From the NCBI GenBank assembly GCA_051294375.1, contig CM119269.1, positions 12,192,896 through 12,256,895 of the forward strand: 64,000 bases of DNA, read 5' to 3'. Positions within the stretch are counted from its first letter, which is position 1, and each line of letters opens with the position of its first letter. The notes under the pieces are model-generated. The model did not search any database. It was not told the DNA's origin and worked only from the letters and a program-made list of their open reading frames with translations. Of the stretch, positions 20,906 through 30,380 are shown in pieces. The stretch comes from Paraspadella gotoi. Its lineage: Eukaryota > Chaetognatha. A program made the position numbers and the translations under genes.

Positions 20906-21915
20906 GTTTTAACCGCGTTTTCCGCTTCAGGAACTTACCAGTATTTATGCGAACGGTTTGGAAATCTGCCAGAGAGGTTGCTCCGGATGGCGGGAATAGA
21001 GAAACGGGTCTGAATTTACAAATCAATCAATCATTTAATTAAACTATCCATAAATTATAATTTTATTATTGAATAAACTAATAAATGAATTAATGATTCA
21101 ATAAATCAATATTTTTTTTGGTTCAAAGTAAGTAAAAAGTTAAAAATAAATTTATGGTTAAAAAAAAAAAGAAAAAAAATAATGAAAAAAAAATTCAATC
21201 AATCAAACAATAAATCATTTAAATGTTTTAACGATCAAAATAAGTCTTGCCAATCAATGATATCCAATCAATTGAAACCAATCAATCAGAACGTCCCCTC
21301 TCCCTCCGCCAATCACCTCGTTCCCTCTTCAACTCCCGAAGATCACAGACTCAACATTCACGATCCAGCCACTTATTTGCACGTGAGTCTGACTCGTGAG
21401 CGTGAAAAGTTTCACGTGACTTTGACTTTAAAAAGTTGAAAAAAGAGAGTAGTTTTTCTTTGTGTGTCTGTCTGTCTGTGTGAGACGATTGACGGCATAG
21501 AAACGCCCTCGCCAATCTGAATAACCTCGAGTTGGCTTATTAAGTCCCTTTACAATCTTATTCTTTAATTCTTTTTATTTCATTTTCTCTTACCTGAATA
21601 ACCGACGTTTTATTTTCCTTCCTCTTTCTTTCCAACTCTCATTACCTAAGAAGAAAAACTATCCAAGTTGAAAAAATCTCTTTTCCTTTTGTTTAAATTT
21701 AAATCTGCAATCGCGAGGCTGGAGCCTCGATCTCGATTTTACCGCGTTTCTTTTTTTTCTTATGTTTCCGCTCGATCGCGTCGTCGTCGTCGTTCTCGTC
21801 GTCGTCGTCGTCGTCGTCGACTTCCGCTTTCGTTTTCCATTGTTTTTCTATTCGTTTTCCATTAACGTTCGCCGTCTTCTCTCGGCCCTTCGATCTCATG
21901 ACTTTTATTCGCTCA
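20906..21915. other. No gene seen
   Basis: AT-rich with CAATCAATCAAT-like stretches (21010-21290). 21690-21900 is CpG-rich with (TCG)n at 21780-21820. It has no supported exon. Confidence 0.45.
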
Positions 21916-21916
21916 C

Positions 21917-21918
21917 TC

Positions 21919-22000
<82 letters not shown>
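21917..22000 (+). repeat. (CT)n microsatellite
   Basis: About 80 bp of uninterrupted CTCTCT. Confidence 0.97.
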
Positions 22001-22004
<4 letters not shown>

Positions 22005-22212
22005 CAATCCCGATTTATTTTGCTTCAATTTGCTTTATCCATTAGCTTCAAAGGCTTTCGTATCGTTCGATGTTTCTCAAACGGATTCGTTTATTCTTTT
22101 GTTTTCTTTGTTATTCTTGGTCGCCATTTTGTATATCATTACAATTACCTATTGTTAATTGTTGCTGTTAATTAGTTTTTTCAGATTTCTCTGTTTTGTA
22201 TAGTTATTCATT

Positions 22213-22216
22213 TACT

Positions 22217-22275
<59 letters not shown>

Positions 22276-22290
22276 TCTATTTATTTATTT
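22213..22290 (+). repeat. (TTTA)n microsatellite
   Basis: About 75 bp of TTTATTTATTTA. Confidence 0.97.
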
Positions 22291-22785
22291 TTTATTGTTT
22301 ATGATTGTATGGATCTGTATCATAATAAGTTACGAACAAAACACCTCATTTTTCGTCGCTTTTGTTTATTTTTTTAATTTATTTTAACAGTATATTTTTT
22401 TCTCGTGTTTTTACTTCGTTTCTTTTTTAAAGTTGACGCCAGTGTGAATTGATTGTACATATCGCTCGTTACGTTGTGGTATGTAATTTTATGACCTTGT
22501 TTCTCTATTTGGTATTTGTGTCATTGTTACTTTACGTTATTCTATGTTAATAATAGCCTGACGTTTTATATTAATGTTTTCCCATACTACCATATTTTGA
22601 TAACTTGTGTCGTATTATTAATTTTGTTTCTTAGTTTTTCTTTCTTATTTTTTATTTTTTAGCAATATTGTTTCAAAGAAATTCTCTTTGACTTTTATCC
22701 GATTAATTTCGTCGACTCAATCAAATTGAAACTCGTTATTCTCTTCCGGTTCCGGATTCTGTCCGTTTCTCTTTTTGCTCCGCCG
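22291..22785. other. No gene seen
   Basis: T-rich non-coding sequence. Confidence 0.5.
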
Positions 22786-22789
22786 GATT

Positions 22790-22905
22790 CCTGGATTCTT
22801 ATGTCCGGATCTGTTAGTCCCTCTGTCCGGATCTGTCAGTCCCTCTGACCGGATCCGTGAGTCTCTCTGTCCGGATCTGTGAGTCCCTCTGTCCGGACTC
22901 CTGAG
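22790..22905 (+). repeat. ~22-bp minisatellite, TGTCCGGATCTGTGAGTCCC
   Basis: Five units with point changes. On the minus strand it gives an RGTHRSGQRDS-like repeat peptide that is not a gene. Confidence 0.9.
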
Positions 22906-23241
22906 AGCTGATTTGTTTTTCCACACCAAAGTAAAATGACAATGAGATCCAGAATGCAAATTAATTGAGAAAAAGATTTCAAATGATATTTAAAAACTAA
23001 TATTGAGAATGAAAGTTAACTGAAGATGAATTTGAAATACGTATTAATTTCTTATAATGTTAAAAAGGAGATTATACCTGAAGATTTACTAAAAATGAAA
23101 TTGGGAAGAAAGGGAATGCCTTGAAAAAATAATACTGAGAATAAGAATTTGAATGAAAAAATATTTAGAGAATACAAATGAGATCAAAGGAAATTAAAAA
23201 AATCGCTTCGATTTTTTTTCCATTTTCTCTTTTGTCTCCAG

Positions 23242-23316
23242 CAAATCTCCGTCATCCAAGCGAAAAAGGAAAAAAACGCCATCAACGGAGGAAGAAAAGG
23301 GCCGGTCAAAGTGCAG
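23242..23316 (+). CDS. Unknown gene X, candidate exon 6
   Basis: The acceptor CTTTTGTCTCCAG and a weak donor GTGCAG|GTCGAA bound 75 nt, 25 codons in phase 0: QISVIQAKKEKNAINGGRKG, then PVKVQ. It is in phase with the exon at 23984. It is basic and lysine-rich, with no recognised domain. The weak donor is the main doubt. Confidence 0.3.
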
Positions 23317-23329
23317 GTCGAATGGAGGA

Positions 23330-23412
23330 AAAGGGAGGAAAGGAAAAAGGAAAGAAAAAAGAAGGAAAGAAAGAAAGGGACAGGTCAAAGTGTAACTTAA
23401 GGGAAGGGAGGA

Positions 23413-23444
<32 letters not shown>

Positions 23445-23480
23445 GAAAAATGCAAGAAAAGAAGAACGAAAAATAAAAAA
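23330..23480 (+). repeat. (GAAA)n-rich tract
   Basis: GGAAAGAAAGAAAGAAAG-like purine repeat. Confidence 0.9.
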
Positions 23481-23754
23481 AACTAATAAGAAATAAGAAA
23501 AAAGAAAAGGAACAAAAAAGCGCCCAAAAAAATCCAAATAAACAAGGAAAAGGATATAAAAAGGAAACGAGAATAAAAATAAAGAATTTTGAAGATAATT
23601 AATAATTAAGATAATTAAGCAGAAAAATAAAGAGTAACTGAAAGTGAAAACATATTAAGAACAACAACAACAACAAAAAATAACAAAAAAAGTGATTGAT
23701 TCACTAATGCATTGATATATCGTTTAGGTTTTATTAGATTTTATATTTCAGATT

Positions 23755-23880
23755 TTTAGATTTTTAGATTTTTAGATTTTTAGATTTTTAGATTTTTAGA
23801 TTTTTAGATTTTTAGATTTTTTGATTTTTTGACTTTTTGATTTTTTGATTTTAAATTTTTGAGTTTGGCTTTTAGATTTT
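23755..23880 (+). repeat. 9-bp tandem repeat (TTTTTAGAT)
   Basis: About nine copies of GATTTTTA, decaying to GATTTTTTG variants. Confidence 0.9.
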
Positions 23881-23983
23881 TGTTTTCTATATTATAGATT
23901 TCATAAACAATTCAGTGATTCACCAGACAATTTTTATCTCATTCATTTCCCTCCCCTCCTTCTCCCCCCGATTCCATTTTCAG

Positions 23984-24090
23984 GTTTTTCTCCCTTCTGT
24001 TCAAACGCGGCGTCCATCGGCGTTCTCTTCGGCGCCGCCATCCAGAATCGGCGCTTATGTCGGGGACAGCGTCGCTTCGCCGGCGTCGAG
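23984..24090 (+). CDS. Unknown gene X, candidate exon 7
   Basis: The acceptor CCATTTTCAG, and 107 nt read VFLPSVQTRRPSAFSSAPPS, then RIGAYVGDSVASPAS. The codons favour GCG, TCG and CCG, as in the sim gene of this window. The proposed donor TCGAG|GTCGAC is weak, but it leaves two bases, exactly what the next exon needs. The alternative frames stop early. Confidence 0.4.
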
Positions 24091-24236
24091 GTCGACTGCG
24101 GCCTGAAGTGTCCGCCGTTGCTGCTTGACAACTGCTGTTGTTTGACTGTTTGGTGCTGCTGCTTTATTGAATGCAGCTGGAGCTTGGCTGTCTGCTGACG
24201 CTACTTTACTGTCCGCGTAGAAAATACAAAAATATT

Positions 24237-24399
24237 TTCTACATCGGTAATTGAATTAATTATTAATTAATTAATTAACTTGAATTAATTATTAATTAAA
24301 TAATTAACTTGAAATAATTATTCATTAATTAATTAATTAAAAATTAATTATTAATTAATTAATAATTAATTAATAATTAATTCAATTACCGATGTAGAA
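24237..24399. mobile_element. Short AT-rich element with perfect 25-bp terminal inverted repeats
   Basis: The left end starts TTCTACATCGGTAATTGAAT and the right end is its exact reverse complement (ATTCAATTACCGATGTAGAA), with 25 bp paired in total. The interior is (TTAATTAA)-like. At 163 bp with no coding capacity, it is MITE-like. Possible TA-rich flanks do not give a clear target duplication. Confidence 0.75.
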
Positions 24400-24409
24400 T
24401 AATAATACG

Positions 24410-24480
24410 AACGACGGACCGACAAAGTGAATTATAGAGTCGGGATCTGCTGAAAGCAGAACCGACTAAAAACCCCGACA
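24410..24480 (+). repeat. Terminal fragment of the dispersed subterminal-repeat element (copy 3)
   Basis: GGACCGACAAAGTGAATTAT, then AGAGTCGG and ACCGACTAAAAACC, match 3045-3105 closely. It stands alone without tandem units, directly beside the 24237-24399 element. Confidence 0.75.
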
Positions 24481-24823
24481 CTGGCTATTATAGTAATATC
24501 ACGTGATCAGTATAAAAGGAAAGTGGTTAATATAAATTAATTAAAATTAATTAATCAATTAAAATTAATTAGAGTATAAACCAATGTTTTATTAAACAAG
24601 TTAGAAATAGGAGACGACAGTTTAAGTGATTCTTCAAGAATTTGGGTCCAACACTTGCTTTCTTATTTACTATTTTCAGCTGCTGTTTTCACTGTCTGCA
24701 GCTGCTGCTTTACGGTTCTGCAACTGATGGTGCCGGTTCATGCCGCCTTTTCTGTAACTGAATCCCAACTTTCTTTTGAACAAGTTCCAAAACCCGGCGC
24801 TCTTTTTTCTCCCTCACTTTCAG

Positions 24824-25436
24824 GGCGTCGCCGGCGTTCCTTCCTCTTCCAGCCGAAGCGGCGCCATTTCTTCCAGAGTCGACAGGCGCCTTTTCGACGC
24901 CGCGACCGGCCAACTCTTGGATTCCTCGTCCCAACTTCTCGCCAACGTCGCCGAAAAAGACTGTCTTCTTTACGACAGCGTTCACCGCGACGCCGGCCGT
25001 GACGCAGGCGCCTCCGTCAACGGCGCCGGCTGGTGGCGTCGGGAGATGGCGCGGAACGAGGGCGCCGATGACGAGTCGAAGGGAGACGCCGCAGCAAACG
25101 CCGCTGCACACGCCGCACGAGACGCCGCATCAGCAGAAGTCGCGGCAGCAGACGTCGCAGCAGCAAACGCCGCAGCAGCAGACGCCACAGCCGCAGCAAA
25201 CGCCGCAGCAGCAGACGCCACAGCCGCAGCAGGTGCCGCCGCAGCAGGAGGCGCCTCAGCAGACTCCGCAGCAGCAGACGCCGCCGGAGCAGATACCAGA
25301 AAACGACGCGTCCAAAGAAACAGATGAACAAAATTCGACGTCGAATTTTAAAAAAAAAGAAAAACAAAAAATAAGAAAAAATCGAAAAATCGTCGCTGGA
25401 GAGAAAAAGGAAAATCAGGCAGACGAAAATGGATGA
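24824..25436 (+). CDS. Unknown gene X, candidate last exon (Pro/Ser/Thr- then Gln/Pro-rich tail)
   Basis: The acceptor TCCCTCACTTTCAG opens 613 nt, and the frame ends at TGA (25434-25436). Joined in phase to the exon at 23984 it reads ASPAFLPLPAEAAPFLPEST, then a Pro/Ser/Thr-rich stretch with FTTAFTATPAVTQAPPST. About 15 TPQQ/TPQP repeats (25085-25290) follow, then an acidic and basic end (PENDASKETDEQ, KEKQKIRKNRK). The Gln/Pro repeat is a CAGCAGACGCCG-type expansion, giving Ala-rich and Leu/Arg-rich shadows in other frames. A low-complexity tail of this type fits a nuclear or cytoskeletal regulator, but no family is recognised. The coding potential of the first 70 codons is better than in the competing frames. 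Confidence 0.5.
25085..25290 (+). repeat. CAGCAGACGCCG-type coding minisatellite
   Basis: Repeats of CAGCAGACGCC and CAGCCGCAG in steps of 12-15 bp, encoding TPQQQ/TPQPQ in the chosen frame. Confidence 0.9.
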
Positions 25437-26150
25437 AAAATGGATTAAAAATGGATGAACATGGATAATTAATATTGCATTAAATTAATCTTAGTTACAC
25501 TGTATTTTTGATCCGTATATATGTGCCTTTGTTTCTTTACAACATTAATAATAGATACGAGATGCCCTTTTATCTCAAACCATACGTATCTAATTAAAAA
25601 AAAAGTTTTTTTAAAGCAGCTCGAAGTTGTTATCTTATCTTTTATTATAAAAACTCTTGATCTGGAAATTTTTCAACTCGAACGATTTATTGATCTTAAA
25701 GATTTTTAAAAAATGAAAAATAAAAAATCGAATCTGTCCGAAATAAAAAAACGAAAGAATTACAAAAAAGGCTTGAAGCCTAATTTTTTCAACATTTAAG
25801 TCTATTGAATAAAAAAGGTTATTTTTTAGTTTTTTATTTTCTATTTAAAAAAAAAATGACCCGATAACTATTTCCGATTTTGTTTCATCAGCCGAAAAGG
25901 AATCTTACTTTCGACGATGCACGACTCCGCCGTTCAGCTCCTTCCTCTTTATTCAGTAAAAAGTCAGATTTTATTTCATCAATGGATCAAACAATCAAAC
26001 TAATCACTCAATCAGTCAGTTGATAGAGAACATAATCACCATTTCAATCATAGAATCAATCAATTCATCGGTCAATCAATAGATCTATACATGAATATAT
26101 ACAGTCAAGTCCTTGTACTTTGATGCTAGCACGGAGTATAATATAGTACT
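25437..26150. other. No gene seen; intergenic between gene X and Kir
   Basis: AT-rich with ATCAATCAATCA-like stretches (25975-26100). A first exon of the Kir gene could be hidden here, but I cannot point to it. Confidence 0.45.
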
Positions 26151-26407
26151 AATACTTATTACAATTGAAACATTATTTAAAATATTGTACTACTTCACTT
26201 AAAGGGAAATGAAAAAACGAGACTGTGACAGTCTTGATTGAAAGCTTACATGGTGCTGCTATGTTATTATCTTGTAAAAGTAAAAGTAAAGCTATGTTAT
26301 TATCTTGTAAAAGTAAAAGTAAAGCCTGTCCAAAGTCAAGGGCAAGATAACTTAATTATTAAATGGATAGATAATTTTAAAATTGGTAGTGCCAATTTCA
26401 TACAGTC
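26150..26407 (+). repeat. Dispersed ~270-bp repeat, copy b
   Basis: Carries AAACGAGACTGTGACAG, AAAGCTTACATGGTGCTG, a duplicated TTATCTTGTAAAAGTAAAAG block, AGCCTGTCCAAAGTCA, GGGCAAGATAACTT and TGGTAGTGCCAATTTCAT. An internal 38-bp duplication is specific to this copy. It ends about 80 bp before the first recognised Kir exon. Confidence 0.8.
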
Positions 26408-26486
26408 AATTAATTTAAATATCAAATCAAAATTCATTTACATAAACAAATTTCAAATCCGAACAAAATTCTAACCGAATCATCAG

Positions 26487-26657
26487 ACGAGGATGACTAC
26501 GGACGCCGACGCCGCCTGGTGGCCAAAAACGGCGACTGTCGAATATCTCACGTTAACGTGAATCGACTCACCCGACGCCTCATCGCCGACGGATTTACCA
26601 CCATGATGGACGTGAGATGGAGATTCGTTCTCGCCACTTTCTTTCTAGTTTTCACCG
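26487..26657 (+). CDS. Kir exon: N-terminus and start of M1
   Basis: Reads [40 protein letters not shown], then [17 protein letters not shown]. The KNG-C-x-x-x-HVNV and DxRWR motifs mark the Kir N-terminus before M1. The donor is CACCG|GTAGAG and leaves one base. The 5' border (CATCAG at 26481-26486) is a guess because the frame stays open further upstream and no in-frame ATG with good context is near. Confidence 0.9.
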
Positions 26658-27614
26658 GTAGAGGGGGTGACTGGAGTTGATGTCGTCGTCCTCGTCGTCG
26701 TCGCCATCGTCAACGCTGTTGTCATCGTCATCGTCGTCATCATTGTCGTCTTCGTTGTCGACGTCATTTTGTGATGACCCAATTAAAATCGATATCAATT
26801 TATCGCATTCACAAACACACAAACTCACAATTCCTTTACGTCACAATGATATTTCTATTCTTATTACGAGATTTGTTTCCCTTCCAACCTCTCCCCCCTC
26901 CCTTCATCTTCCCGCTCTCCCCTCCCATCTCCCCCTTTCCCCTCATCTTTCCCCTCTCCCATCTCCTCCCCCCTCCCCTCATCTTTCCCCTCTCCCCTCT
27001 CTTCCCTCTCCCCCCTTTACCCTTCTCCCCAACAACACCTTCGTCAACGACGCGACGGTGAGGATCTTGGACGGCCTTCGCCGGGATCTGGTGGACGATC
27101 TGCTTCGTCCACGGAGACTTCGAGACGTCTCGTCCGGAGACTCAGAGACCCTGCGTGGAGAACGTGGAGACGTTCCAAGCTTGTCTCCTTTTTTCGATCG
27201 AGACTCAGCACACGATCGGTGAGGGAAAAGAGAGAACGGGAGGTTCATGAAAGATAGGATTTTGACATTATTTTCCAAGAACGACCCATTTCGTCCTAAA
27301 TTCGGAAATAAGCTAATTTGTTTCAGTTAAAAAATTAAGCAAGTAAGAAGTTAGGGTTTTGGATTAGGTGAATGAATATATTTAGGGATTAGATTAGTGA
27401 TTATAGTTAAGGATTAAGGTTTAGGAATTAGGGATAAAAGTTAAGGGTTAAGGTTAAAAATTAAGAATATAAAGGTTTAGGGTTAGGGTTAAGGATTAGT
27501 TAATTAATTGACCAAATAGTCAGTCTCTTCATCTGTTTTATCCTTTTCCGTAAATTAGCGCGAAAAATAATTATTCAAAATTTTTATCCTGAAGAGAAAA
27601 AAAAGGTTTTTTTT

Positions 27615-27685
<71 letters not shown>

Positions 27686-27909
27686 CTCTCTATCCTGTTT
27701 ATTTCGAGAGACCCACAGCAAGAAGGAATCAATCATTCGGGAAAGCTTTCCTTTCAAGCTCGAATATCACTAATCTCGAAATTCGAACGAAGCGTCGTTG
27801 ATAGTGATTGCTTGAAACTGCTTGGTCGAATTCCATGGAGAGCAAGCATCGTCCTTCCGTTTCTCTAATCATCGTTAACTGGAAATTCCTGTATTCGTTG
27901 GCACCAGCT

Positions 27910-27988
<79 letters not shown>

Positions 27989-28139
27989 GTCCACGTGACA
28001 TTCAAAAATAACAAGCATAAAATAAAATAGAGCCGTGTCAAAATTGAGAGCCAAGCAGAATGCAGCCCTTTTCTGCTTTATGTATTAATACTCTCTCTCT
28101 CTCTCTCTTCTCCCTCTCTCTCTCTCTCTCATCTCTCCT

Positions 28140-28182
<43 letters not shown>

Positions 28183-28348
28183 GCTCTCTCTTTCTCTCTT
28201 TTTCTCTCTTCTTTTCCCCCTCAAAATTTTTTTCGAGTATTAATAAATTATTATTCTTTACTTTCATAAGAGGCCCTTGCATAATTCAGAGCGCAAAACC
28301 TATTCTTTAATGGAGAATTTTCTTCGGACAATTTTGGTGATGACGCCT

Positions 28349-28387
<39 letters not shown>

Positions 28388-30289
28388 CTCTCCCTCCCTC
28401 TCTCTCAGGATACGGCACTCGCTCTCTTACAGAGGAATGCCCTGAAGCTGTCGTGCTCATGATGCTGCAATCCATCCTGGGAGTGATGCTGCAATGCGTC
28501 CTCTTAGGCCTTGTTTTGGCCAAGATTGCCAAATCGAAAAAAAGGCAAAAGACACTCATCTTTTCGAGTAAAGCGGTCATCACAGTGAGAGATAATTGGT
28601 AAAGAAAACACGAAAGATAATCGGGCTCAAATTAAGCAGACGAATTTTGTGAATCTAAATTTGAATAAATAAAATTGGTACAACCAATATAGAATTATTC
28701 ATTCGTTTAATAAAGCAAGCTATCTTGCCCCGACGTTGAACAGGCAATGCTGGGTTTAGACTTTAATAACAAGACGCTGCCAGCTTTCATTCAAGACCAT
28801 CACACAGTTTAACTCACAGAAGCGATATGTATGAAATTGGTACAACCAATATAAAAATTATACATTCATTTAATAACTAAGCTATCTTGACCCTGACTTT
28901 GGACAGGCTTTGGTGGTTTAAGGCCTCCATCACTTTTACAAGATAATGACAGAGCAGGTCCTTGCAAGCTTTTAATCAAGACTCTCTCACAGCCTCGTTT
29001 ATTCACTTACTCTCAGAGTACCTTGCTTCCCTATCAATGAAGTGGTATATTATTTCAAAGAATGTTTCAATTTTATGAAAATACCACTCCCTATAATGTA
29101 CTCCGCCCAGCAACAATTTTATGAAATTGGTACTAACAATATAAAAATTATCCATTCATTTATTAACTAAGCTAACTATCTTGCCCCTGACTTTGGACAG
29201 GCTTTGGACAGGCTGTTTTTTACTGTTTCAATTGGATAAGATACAATTCCTACTCTATTTATTATTAAAATGATTAAAAGAAGTAAAAAACGTCAACGTA
29301 TTATCGCAAATAGAAATCAATAGAAAGGTTTTCACGCCACGATTGCATTTTCTAAATTTAGGTATTGTCTTTTGTTTCGAGTTGGCGACATCAGATCCTC
29401 TCATATCATTCAAGCTCACGTGAGAGCGCTATGCATCAAGAAAAGAATCTTTCGCGAAGGAGAGGTAATTTAAACAAAAGACATAAAGCTCCTGAAAATA
29501 AAAAAAATTTACTTTAGTATAAATTCGAACCCAGGTGATGCTATTTCATCACTACGATGTGAATGTTGGTTTCGACACTGGAATGGATCGTCTCTTTCTC
29601 ACTTACCCTCACACTATATGTCATGTCATCAACGAACTCTCACCTTTTTATGACATCAGCATCGACGATCTGAAAGTAATTCAATGAAACTCAAACTTTA
29701 TCCATGACCTAATCTATAATCCTGATCCCTATCCTAATCCTTAATCCTTAGAATTTACCTTTAACTTTTATTTGATTCCGGATTTAGGATGAAAATTTGG
29801 GAAAATAAGGCCAAAAGTAAATTATTGTTTTTTGATGTTGTTGTTAAAAGCGTCATTTTTTACTTTCGACACCGAGACAATTTAGCTTTAACAGTCGTTT
29901 GGTTCTATAAAAAAAAACCCCATAATTTAAGCGTTCTGTTTGTCAATTATTTTTAATTTCTTAATCTTTCCTCTCTTAACAAATTCATTTAGAAAAAAAT
30001 TTTATCTCGAAACAACCGTCAGTTTTATCTATAATTTGATTTGATTTAATTTAATTTTAGAAAAGTAAATACTCTGACCTCGCTCAAACTTAGCAATGGG
30101 CCTCTCCCTCCCATTTCTAGCGCGAGCATTTCGAAGTGGTGGTCATCCTTGAAGGGGGCGTGGAGCACACGGGCGTCAGCGTCCAGGCGCGGACGTCATA
30201 CGTGGCGTCGGAGATCGCTTGGGGATTCACCTTTCTAGACATCGCCAGGCGAGTTATTTATTTATTTATTCATTTATTTATCTAATTGT

Positions 30290-30380
<91 letters not shown>

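Noticed and set aside
27340-27500. TTAGGG-like repeats that could be interstitial telomere
   Set aside because: Units are irregular (TTAAGGATTAGGGTTTAGG), not a clean TTAGG or TTAGGG array, and similar degenerate repeats occur inverted at 16.03-16.19 and near 29.7 kb.
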